From positions 1-5,759 of the forward strand of contig RFIY01000010.1 in NCBI GenBank assembly GCA_003695505.1: 5,759 nt of DNA. The letters run 5' to 3'. Below are positions 1 to 5,020 of this stretch, piece after piece. The notes below the pieces were generated by a model that saw only the letters and a program-made list of their open reading frames with translations, was not told the DNA's origin and searched no databases. This stretch comes from J088 sp003695505 [NCBI: Candidatus Dadabacteria bacterium] (lineage in GTDB: Bacteria > J088). Within the stretch, counting starts at the first letter, position 1. Each line of letters begins with the position of its first letter. The translations under genes were made by a program, and so were the position numbers.

Positions 1-416
1 AGAAAGACGAACACATTGAACGCGTCTCCGGTCACGCTCATCCCGTACAGCCCGGCCGTCATCAGCAGCAGCAGGGCCGAAAAGACATGCTGGCGGCGTC
101 CGGGAATCTCCTGCTCCGCCGCCGACAGAGACCACGGGCCAACGATGGCGCCGATCAGGGCGAGCAACAGGACGATCAGCGCATTGAGTGGGTCGACAAA
201 CAGCTCGATGCCCCACGGCGGTGGCCAGTTCCCGATCGGGTAGGAGATGACGCCCGATTCGAAGACGCGGCCAACGAGCTGAACCGCAACGACGAGCTGG
301 TGCAACAGAACCAGGCTGACAAGCGTCTGGACCGCAGTGCTGCGCCGCAGCAATAGCGCAAGCGGCGCTGCGAGCAGCGGCACGATCACCAGGAAGACTG
401 GCAGATGCGTCATCAT
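1..416 (-). CDS. mnhD: Mrp/Mnh cation:proton antiporter subunit D (NuoN/NuoM-like), 3' end cut by window edge
   Basis: N-terminal 138 residues of a large antiporter-like subunit, normally about 480-520 residues with some 14 helices, homologous to the proton-pumping subunits NuoL/M/N and to MbhH. The frame was read directly from the sequence and has no stop before the window edge. Helices lie near 5-23, 30-50, 76-93 and 112-128. Family features are GNWPPPWGIELFVDPLNAL (62-80), the usual GW-P-GI-L-D-L-AL block, and GDAFNVFVF (130-138), matching GDLFNLFVF just before the truncation. The key lysine and glutamate residues of the proton channel lie further on, outside the window. The start overlaps the mnhC stop as ATGA. 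MnhD and the N-terminal part of MnhA are related, so the exact paralogue cannot be fixed from this fragment; position after mnhC supports D. Confidence 0.9.
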   Translation of the reverse strand, partial: MMTHLPVFLVIVPLLAAPLALLLRRSTAVQTLVSLVLLHQLVVAVQLVGRVFESGVISYPIGNWPPPWGIELFVDPLNALIVLLLALIGAIVGPWSLSAAEQEIPGRRQHVFSALLLLMTAGLYGMSVTGDAFNVFVF

Positions 417-760
417 TCAACGAGCTCCGCGCGGACGATGTCGTCCTCTTCAATCGAGCCGTACGACTCCCAGATGCGCACGATCAGCGCCAGTGCGACG
501 GCAGTCGTCGCGACGCCGACGACGATGGCCGTCAGCATCAGAACATGTGGCAGCGGGTTGGAATAGATTTCGAAGCGCTCGTCGAGGATCGGCGCGGTAC
601 CGCCATGCACCTTGCCGAAGGACACATAGAACAGGATCACGGCGGTCTGTACGACATTCAGTCCGATGACCTTCTTGACCAGGTTTCCATGCGCGATCAT
701 GATGTACAGCCCGATCGCGAGCGTCGCGATCACCGTCCAGTAGCCAAACAGCCCCGTCAT
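413..760 (-). CDS. mnhC: Mrp/Mnh cation:proton antiporter subunit C (NuoK-like)
   Basis: Integral membrane subunit homologous to NuoK of respiratory complex I and to MbhG. The protein has 115 residues with three helices near 5-23, 30-49 and 72-96. The signature IGLNVVQTAVILF (32-44) lies in helix two and NPLPHVLMLTAIVVGVATTA (68-87) opens helix three, typical of MrpC. The C-terminus (97-115) is acidic and hydrophilic. Length matches the usual MrpC (about 110-125). The start overlaps the mnhB stop as ATGA and its own stop overlaps the mnhD start the same way; no good ribosome site precedes it, again suggesting coupling. Confidence 0.95.
   Translation of the reverse strand: MTGLFGYWTVIATLAIGLYIMIAHGNLVKKVIGLNVVQTAVILFYVSFGKVHGGTAPILDERFEIYSNPLPHVLMLTAIVVGVATTAVALALIVRIWESYGSIEEDDIVRAELVE
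425..428 (-). promoter_or_regulatory. Shine-Dalgarno site for mnhD
   Basis: GGAG on the minus strand lies 8 bases before the ATG at 416-414, inside the end of mnhC. A second ATG follows directly at 413-411; the spacing favours the first. Confidence 0.5.
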
Positions 761-1191
761 GATTGACCGTCCCGCCGCAGTTTGTGGCTGGTAAAACTGT
801 AAAACAGCCAGAGCATTGTCGACGCGACGCCAATGCCGACGCCAAGCTCGACCATGAAAATGCCGAGATGCTGGCCATGAACCGGGTCATGCGCGAGCGC
901 ATTGTAGTCGAGGTAGCGGGCACCGCGCAGTAGCGAAACGACCCCTGTCCCTCCGTAAATCATCACGCCGATGGCCGCGCCAATCTGCGTCGCGCGCATC
1001 GGAACGATTCGAAAGGACGCCGCGACCCCGAAAACGAGCGCATACAGAATAATTCCCGCGGCAAGGATTACACCTGCCTGGAATCCGCCTCCGGGGCTGA
1101 AGTCGCCATGAAATTGCACATAGAACGCAAACAGCAGGATGAACGGGATCAGAAATTTGCTGACGACGCGCAGGACAACATCACTCTGCAT
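757..1191 (-). CDS. mnhB: Mrp/Mnh cation:proton antiporter subunit B (MnhB domain)
   Basis: Integral membrane subunit of the Mrp antiporter, equivalent to MbhF. The protein has 144 residues and four predicted helices near 8-25, 38-57, 66-87 and 108-132. The hallmark GDFSPGGGFQAGVILAAG (29-46) matches the PGGGFxxG motif of the family, and the C-terminal helix starts with a conserved-looking block containing Glu115 and Gly117. The ATG at 1191 was chosen because the first helix begins right after it; an in-frame ATG at 1239 would add 16 residues read from the other frame of the upstream gene. The ribosome site is weak, so coupling to the upstream gene (11-base overlap) is likely. Its stop overlaps the mnhC start as ATGA. 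Confidence 0.95.
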   Translation of the reverse strand: MQSDVVLRVVSKFLIPFILLFAFYVQFHGDFSPGGGFQAGVILAAGIILYALVFGVAASFRIVPMRATQIGAAIGVMIYGGTGVVSLLRGARYLDYNALAHDPVHGQHLGIFMVELGVGIGVASTMLWLFYSFTSHKLRRDGQS

Positions 1192-1735
1192 CCTGCCCCC
1201 GCTTTCGTCGCACGCCGGCCAGCAGCGCATAGACGGCAAGGCCGGCCGTGAAAATCACGTTGGTTTCGCCGAGCGTATCGTAGCCACGGTAACTGGCAAG
1301 CACGCTGGTGACGATATTGGGCACGCCGATCTCTTTGCCAGACTGGTGCACATAGCGCCAGGCCGGACGATCAGGCTGGTTGACGGGTGACGTCGGATCC
1401 CCGTAAGCGGGCATGTCGGGTGTGGCGTAGAGCATCATCGCGGCAACCGCCAGCGCGGCGGACAGCGCGCCAATCCGGTTGCGGACACGGCCGGTCTCGA
1501 CCCGCTCATCGAGCAGACTCAACGCGCCGAGCATCAGCACCGTCGACAGTCCGGCGCCGACGGCCGCCTCGGTAAAGGCGACATCGACGGCATCGACAAT
1601 CGTGTAGTAGACGGCGCAGAGCAGACTGAAAAAACCCGTCAGCATCGCCGCGGCAAACAGATCACGCAACCGGGCGAGGTCCAGCGCAACGACAACGAGC
1701 GCGATCAGCAGGACAAGGTGCAGCCAGTCGGTCAT
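1181..1735 (-). CDS. Stand-alone MrpA C-terminal homologue: fused MbhD (DUF4040) and MbhE domains
   Basis: Membrane protein of 184 residues equivalent to the C-terminal tail of MrpA/MnhA and to the separate MbhD and MbhE subunits of Mbh hydrogenases. Helices lie near 4-22, 26-46, 55-73 and 87-104, with a last one near 157-175. The MbhD part contains DVAFTEAAVGAGLSTVL (51-67) with Glu56; the MbhE part contains SVLASYRGYDTLGETNV (144-160) with Asp153 and Glu157, matching the RGFDTLGE block of MrpA. Between them is a polar loop (105-136). In canonical Mrp operons these domains are attached to a large NuoL-like pump of about 600 residues in front, which is absent here. Automatic annotation may label it subunit B or a hydrogenase subunit. 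It starts with an ATGA overlap with mnhG and overlaps mnhB by 11 bases. Confidence 0.9.
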   Translation of the reverse strand: MTDWLHLVLLIALVVVALDLARLRDLFAAAMLTGFFSLLCAVYYTIVDAVDVAFTEAAVGAGLSTVLMLGALSLLDERVETGRVRNRIGALSAALAVAAMMLYATPDMPAYGDPTSPVNQPDRPAWRYVHQSGKEIGVPNIVTSVLASYRGYDTLGETNVIFTAGLAVYALLAGVRRKRGQDAE

Positions 1736-2100
1736 TGCACCTCCTCCGTGTTGTCGCCGTCCTCATCGCGGTGGAACGGATCCGGGCCTGCACCGAGGAC
1801 CGGCTCGATGCCACGGATCCAGGCGGCCTGGACGAGTGCGTGGGTTGCCGTCGGGCCACTGATCCAGAGAAAACCAAGCACCATCAGCAATTTGATGCCA
1901 ACGCCAAAGCTGGGCGCCTGCAGCAGCAGTCCGGTCAGAATCGCCAGCACCCCGAGCGTGTCGCTGACGCCGCTGGCATGTGTGCGACTGTAGACGTCGG
2001 GGAACCGGTGCAGACCGATTCCGGCCAGTACACAGGCCGCGCTGCCGATCAGCAGCAATGCCCACGACAGGATGTCAAGGATCAGCGCGGCGGTTTCCAC
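1732..2100 (-). CDS. mnhG: Mrp/Mnh cation:proton antiporter subunit G
   Basis: Integral membrane subunit of the Mrp antiporter, equivalent to MbhC. The protein has 122 residues with three hydrophobic helices near 6-29, 46-60 and 66-86. Family hallmarks are GIGLHRFPDVYSRTHASG (28-45) after the first helix and SGPTATHALVQAAW (81-94) after the third. The final stretch (107-120) is rich in Asp and Glu and is not part of the conserved core. The start is GTG, with a purine-rich ribosome site. Its last codons carry the strong ribosome site of the next gene, and its stop overlaps that gene's ATG as ATGA. Confidence 0.95.
   Translation of the reverse strand: METAALILDILSWALLLIGSAACVLAGIGLHRFPDVYSRTHASGVSDTLGVLAILTGLLLQAPSFGVGIKLLMVLGFLWISGPTATHALVQAAWIRGIEPVLGAGPDPFHRDEDGDNTEEVQ
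1740..1747 (-). promoter_or_regulatory. Strong Shine-Dalgarno site for the MbhD/MbhE-like gene
   Basis: GGAGGAGG on the minus strand ends 4 bases before the ATG at 1735-1733 and encodes the Glu-Glu near the end of MnhG. It is the strongest ribosome site in the window, so this subunit may be initiated independently as well as by coupling. Confidence 0.75.
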
Positions 2101-2399
2101 GGAAACATCTCTTCCTGATGGCGTCGTTCGAGGCCGCCGTCGAGACCCAGATTGCGATAACGGATGAACTTGAGTACGGCAAGCGTGCCGATAAAATTGA
2201 GCAGCGCATAGATCAGCGCCAGATCGAGCCAGTCCGGTCGCCCCGTCAAAAAACCACTGACAGCGATCAGCAGTACGGCAATCGTCCCCATGGCGTTGAC
2301 CGCGAGAATCCGGTCAAAGGTGGTCGGTCCGCGCACCGCTCTCATCAGCGCCAGCAGCAACGCAACAACAAGGGCGATCGCGGTCACTTCGTACTTCAC
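2082..2399 (-). CDS. mnhF: Mrp/Mnh cation:proton antiporter subunit F
   Basis: Integral membrane subunit of the Mrp antiporter complex, equivalent to MbhB. The protein has 105 residues with three hydrophobic helices near 4-20, 35-52 and 57-78. The family motif RGPTTFDRILAVNAMGT (23-39) contains the conserved Asp29, and a second conserved block, DLALIYALLNFIGT (59-72), lies in the third helix. The C-terminus is hydrophilic (79-105) and includes a proline-rich end. Translation starts at GTG. The last 19 bases overlap mnhG in another frame, so the two are probably made together. Subunits E, F and G form a peripheral part of the complex in Mrp structures; how each contributes to ion movement is not settled by the sequence. 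Confidence 0.95.
   Translation of the reverse strand: MKYEVTAIALVVALLLALMRAVRGPTTFDRILAVNAMGTIAVLLIAVSGFLTGRPDWLDLALIYALLNFIGTLAVLKFIRYRNLGLDGGLERRHQEEMFPWKPPR
2109..2116 (-). promoter_or_regulatory. Shine-Dalgarno site supporting the GTG start of mnhG
   Basis: AGGAAGAG on the minus strand lies 8 bases before the GTG at 2100-2098, inside the coding region of mnhF. It supports a GTG start 19 bases before the end of mnhF. Confidence 0.6.
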
Positions 2400-2400
2400 G

Positions 2401-2877
2401 TCAGTCCACCTCGAGTGCCGCGACGCGACGGTTCATGTCGTCGCTGAGCAGACCATCTGCCGCCGCGGCATCGACGGCGTGTACGAGCAGCGTGCGACCC
2501 GCGACATCGACGGTCACGGTGCCAGGTGTCAGGGTAATGCTGTTGGCGAGGATCGCGAGGGTCTCGTCGTGGTGTTGTCGCCCGTCGACGACCACCCAGC
2601 GCGGGCTGATCGCGCCGCGACCGCGGATGATCAGACCGATCACGGCCCAGTTGGCAAGTAGAATCTCACGCAGCAACCATGGCACATACAGCAGAAAACG
2701 CCACGTCAGATGCAGCGGAGCACTTTCGCGGTCGAGCAGTTGCATGCGCAGGCTGAGCCAGATCGTGATCGCGACGCTCACCGCACCGAGGCTGAGCAGC
2801 AGCGGCTCGAAGTAGCCGGACCAGAGCAACCAGATGCCCGAAAACAGTACAACAAGAGTCGCGAGTCGGAAGGTCAT
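2401..2877 (-). CDS. mnhE: Mrp/Mnh cation:proton antiporter subunit E
   Basis: Small membrane subunit of the multisubunit Mrp (Mnh, Sha) antiporter, which exchanges cytoplasmic sodium or another monovalent cation for external protons; equivalent to MbhA of Mbh hydrogenases. The protein has 158 residues: two hydrophobic helices near 5-22 and 25-44, a hydrophobic stretch at 61-84, then a cytoplasmic C-terminal domain with the family hallmark NSITLTPGTVTVDVAG (112-127) and a following LVHAV. The start at 2877 overlaps the FolK-like stop as ATGA, with only a weak ribosome site, so translation probably depends on the upstream gene. The in-frame ATG at 3024 would sit deep in the FolK-like gene and adds a non-homologous, hydrophilic N-terminus. 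One base separates its stop from the next start. Confidence 0.95.
   Translation of the reverse strand: MTFRLATLVVLFSGIWLLWSGYFEPLLLSLGAVSVAITIWLSLRMQLLDRESAPLHLTWRFLLYVPWLLREILLANWAVIGLIIRGRGAISPRWVVVDGRQHHDETLAILANSITLTPGTVTVDVAGRTLLVHAVDAAAADGLLSDDMNRRVAALEVD
2409..2412 (-). promoter_or_regulatory. Shine-Dalgarno site supporting the GTG start of mnhF
   Basis: GAGG on the minus strand lies 9 bases before the GTG at 2399-2397 and overlaps the last codons of mnhE. It supports a GTG start, since no ATG lies at the beginning of the conserved region. Confidence 0.55.
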
Positions 2878-3368
2878 AGCTGATGCCGATTCCCAGAGGC
2901 CGTGGGGACCAGTTGCGACGGCGGTTGTTCGAGGCGTGCCAGCGGGATCATCACGAAGGGTCGGTCTCGGGCGCGTGGGTGCGGCAATGTCAGCCGCCTG
3001 TATTTCAGTGTACGCCAGCCCCATGATTCACGCCAGCAGATCAGGTCAATATCGGCGGGACGGTTGCCACCGGGATGTCGGCGTCCGAGGCGCCGTTCGA
3101 TGCGTTTGACGCGGTCAAGCAGGCGGATCGGCGCCAGATCCGTTTCGATACGGGCACAGGCATTCCAGAAGCGGCCGGTGACGCCCGGGCCATGGGCAGG
3201 GTTGCGCAGTACGGGGCTGACTTCACAGAGTCTCGTGCGCGGCAGGCCGTCCAAGGCGCGAATCAGTCGTTGCCAGCGCCAGCCGTGCGGTGGGACGTTG
3301 AGTCCGATGGCCAGCCAGACGGTCGCGCGGCGGTCAGTCGATGCGCGCGTCAGACCAGCCGAGCACAT
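2874..3368 (-). CDS. folK: Divergent FolK-like 6-hydroxymethyl-dihydropterin pyrophosphokinase (HPPK)
   Basis: HPPK moves pyrophosphate from ATP to 6-hydroxymethyl-dihydropterin in folate synthesis. From the ATG at 3368 this protein has 164 residues, normal for the family. Family landmarks: AIGLN (20-24, for the usual AIGSN), Asn69, IERRLGR (90-96) with Glu91 and Arg96, NRPADIDLI (102-110) with the magnesium-binding Asp106 and Asp108, and RLTLPHP (125-131) with His130, then Arg136. Differences from E. coli: TPPL is NPAH (56-59), Tyr53 is Phe67, and loop 3 between Arg96 and Arg103 is three residues shorter and lacks the equivalents of Arg84 and Trp89. The start is uncertain: no ATG, GTG or TTG lies closer to the conserved core, 3368 has no clear ribosome site, and it overlaps dapB by 35 bases. 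The stop is coupled to mnhE by ATGA. The fold is convincing; the substrate could differ from the standard pterin. Confidence 0.8.
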   Translation of the reverse strand: MCSAGLTRASTDRRATVWLAIGLNVPPHGWRWQRLIRALDGLPRTRLCEVSPVLRNPAHGPGVTGRFWNACARIETDLAPIRLLDRVKRIERRLGRRHPGGNRPADIDLICWRESWGWRTLKYRRLTLPHPRARDRPFVMIPLARLEQPPSQLVPTASGNRHQL

Positions 3369-4113
3369 CGAACATGTCGTAGAGGCCGGGTGGTTGATCG
3401 ACAACCCAGCGCGCGGCGCGCAAGGCCCCGGCGGCAAACGTATCGCGGCTCCCGGCGCGGTGGCCAAGTTCGATGCGCTCGCCGATGCCGGCAAGGATCA
3501 CGGTGTGGTCGCCAACGACATCTCCGCCTCGCAGTGCGAACACACCGATCTCGTCATCGCGTCGGGCGCCGGTCATGCCTTCGCGGCCGGTCACGACGTG
3601 TCCGGTGTCACCGCGCGCCTGCTGCACGCTGCGCAACAGCGCCTTTGCCGTACCCGAGGGCGCGTCTTCTTTCCAGCGATGATGCATTTCGATGATTTCG
3701 GTATCGTAGCCCGGCCCGAGTGCGCGTACCGCATCGTAGACCAGCTTGCGAAGCAGGGTGACGCCGATGCTCATGTTGGGCGCCCAGACAATCGGAATGC
3801 GTCTGGCTGCATCGGCGAACAGCTCGGGCACCGGCTGTTCGAATCCGGTCGTTCCAATGACCGCCGCGACGCCTCGTTCGGCAGCGGCGGCAAGGTGCGC
3901 CAGTGTAGGTTCCGGACGGGTGAAATCAATGTAGACGCGCGCGTTTGCAATTGCCGGTTCAATCGCACCGACGATGCCGTCTCGGCCAACGGCCGGATGG
4001 CTGGGGGATTCCCAGAGACCGGCCACGGCGAGCTGGTCATCCTGCTCGGCCAGGGCGCGCAGCCGCTGACCCATGCGGCCAGCAGCGCCGGCGATCGCGA
4101 TCGGTACAGTCAT
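3334..4113 (-). CDS. dapB: 4-hydroxy-tetrahydrodipicolinate reductase (DapB)
   Basis: Cytoplasmic NAD(P)H-dependent enzyme that reduces the DapA product to tetrahydrodipicolinate. The protein has 259 residues, slightly shorter than the usual 265-275. The N-terminal Rossmann fold carries GAAGRMG (residues 9-15). The substrate domain has DFTRPEPTL (63-71), GTTGF (87-91) and the signature HHRWKEDAPSGTA (144-156), with the catalytic His144 and Lys148 and the substrate-binding SGT loop (153-155). The C-terminal domain has RGGDVVGDHT (195-204) and ends in a typical GLYDMFDVLG. At the end of the second Rossmann strand Glu35 is kept, but the position of E. coli Arg39, which contacts the NADPH phosphate, appears to be Ser36, hinting at weaker NADPH preference. 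Start set by the GGAGG site. The 3' end overlaps the FolK-like gene if that gene starts at 3368. Confidence 0.97.
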   Translation of the reverse strand: MTVPIAIAGAAGRMGQRLRALAEQDDQLAVAGLWESPSHPAVGRDGIVGAIEPAIANARVYIDFTRPEPTLAHLAAAAERGVAAVIGTTGFEQPVPELFADAARRIPIVWAPNMSIGVTLLRKLVYDAVRALGPGYDTEIIEMHHRWKEDAPSGTAKALLRSVQQARGDTGHVVTGREGMTGARRDDEIGVFALRGGDVVGDHTVILAGIGERIELGHRAGSRDTFAAGALRAARWVVDQPPGLYDMFDVLGWSDARID

Positions 4114-4119
4114 GGGCAT

Positions 4120-4124
4120 CCTCC
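4120..4124 (-). promoter_or_regulatory. Shine-Dalgarno site that fixes the dapB start
   Basis: GGAGG on the minus strand, in the 16-base dapA-dapB gap, lies 6 bases before the ATG at 4113-4111. An in-frame ATG at 4119-4117 directly abuts the site and another at 4167 lies inside dapA, so both are rejected as starts. Confidence 0.8.
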
Positions 4125-4129
4125 GTGGA

Positions 4130-5020
4130 TCAGCGTTCGGGTTCCAGGCCGGCGGCGAACAGCGCATCCCGAATCAGCGAACGATGAACGACATCGGGTC
4201 GCACCAGCGGCAGGCGTAACTCGGGATTGGGCAGATGTCCGAGCATGTACATGGCCTCTTTGACCGGACCCGGATTGGTCTCGATGAACATGGCGGCAAT
4301 CAGGGGCTGCAGGTGGTGATGCAGGCGACGCGCCTCCCGGAAATCGCCATTGCGCCAGGCGTCGCGCAGGCCGAGCATGGCGACCGGGCAGACCTGTGCG
4401 ACGACGCTGATGACGCCACGACCGCCGATCGCATATAACGGTAACGTCAGGCCGTCGTCGCCAGCGAGGACAACGAAATCATCCGGACAGCGCCGAATGA
4501 CGTCCGTTGCAAAGCCGAGATCGCCGGTGGCTTCCTTGATGCCGACGATCCTGTCGTGCTCCGCCAGTCGTCTGATCGTCTCGGCTGACATGGAGACGGC
4601 CGTGCGTCCGGGAATGTTGTAGAGGATCTGTGGCAGATCAATCTCGTCGGCAATCGTCGCGAAGTGGCGGTAGAGTCCTTCCTGCGTTGGTTTGTTGTAG
4701 TACGGTGCGATCAGCAAGGCCGCATCGGCGCCGGCGTCGGCCGCCTCACGGGTCAGCCGGACGGCCTCGGCCGTCGCGTTCGATCCCGTGCCGGCGATGA
4801 CGGGCACGCGGCCGGATGCGACATCGACGACCGTGCGAATCACATCGATATGTTCGGTGTGCGACAGCGTCGCGCTTTCACCGGTCGTGCCGCAGGGCAC
4901 CAGACCATCGACACCGCTGTCGATCAGCCAGGTGCAGAGCGCGCGCAGCGTATCGTGATCGACCGCGCCCTGCTCGGTGAATGGGGTGACCAGGGCCACA
5001 TAGACACCATCAAGTTGCAT
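4130..5020 (-). CDS. dapA: 4-hydroxy-tetrahydrodipicolinate synthase (DapA)
   Basis: Cytoplasmic class I aldolase-type enzyme that condenses pyruvate with aspartate semialdehyde, the first committed step to diaminopimelate and lysine. With the ATG at 5020 the protein has 296 residues, close to the E. coli enzyme (292), and forms a complete TIM barrel. Visible active-site residues: GTTGES with Thr45 and Thr46, Tyr108 in the YYNKP segment, Tyr134 in YNIPGRT, Arg139, and the Schiff-base Lys162 in GIKEATGD. Each is offset by one from E. coli numbering. The residues lining the E. coli lysine allosteric pocket also match (Ser49, Ala50, His54, His57, Asn81, Glu85, Tyr107), so feedback inhibition by lysine is predicted. 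The start was chosen over an in-frame GTG at 5026 because of Shine-Dalgarno spacing. Overlaps dapF by 11 bases; 16 bases separate it from dapB. Confidence 0.98.
   Translation of the reverse strand: MQLDGVYVALVTPFTEQGAVDHDTLRALCTWLIDSGVDGLVPCGTTGESATLSHTEHIDVIRTVVDVASGRVPVIAGTGSNATAEAVRLTREAADAGADAALLIAPYYNKPTQEGLYRHFATIADEIDLPQILYNIPGRTAVSMSAETIRRLAEHDRIVGIKEATGDLGFATDVIRRCPDDFVVLAGDDGLTLPLYAIGGRGVISVVAQVCPVAMLGLRDAWRNGDFREARRLHHHLQPLIAAMFIETNPGPVKEAMYMLGHLPNPELRLPLVRPDVVHRSLIRDALFAAGLEPER

Noticed and set aside
2878-3024. Extended MnhE from an ATG at 3024
   Set aside because: The added 49 residues are hydrophilic and overlap the FolK-like C-terminus; MnhE proteins start right at the first helix.
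3369-3494. Extended N-terminus of the FolK-like protein from an ATG at 3494
   Set aside because: The extra 42 residues are read from dapB coding DNA in another frame and have no family similarity; the length from 3368 already fits HPPK.
4091-4103. GCGATCGC octamer (as in cyanobacterial HIP1) within a 12-base palindrome, with another copy at 2374-2381
   Set aside because: Only these two copies were noticed in 5.8 kb, far fewer than in HIP1-rich cyanobacteria; chance in GC-rich DNA is enough.
4114-4167. Upstream starts for dapB at 4167 and 4119
   Set aside because: The first lies inside dapA; the second directly abuts the GGAGG site. The ATG at 4113 has ideal spacing and starts just before the Rossmann motif.
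2902-4263. Long plus-strand open frame of 453 residues antisense to the FolK-like gene, dapB and the start of the dapA 3' region
   Set aside because: It lies opposite three well-supported genes, has no recognisable domain and is rich in Arg, Gly and Ala as expected for a shadow frame in GC-rich DNA.
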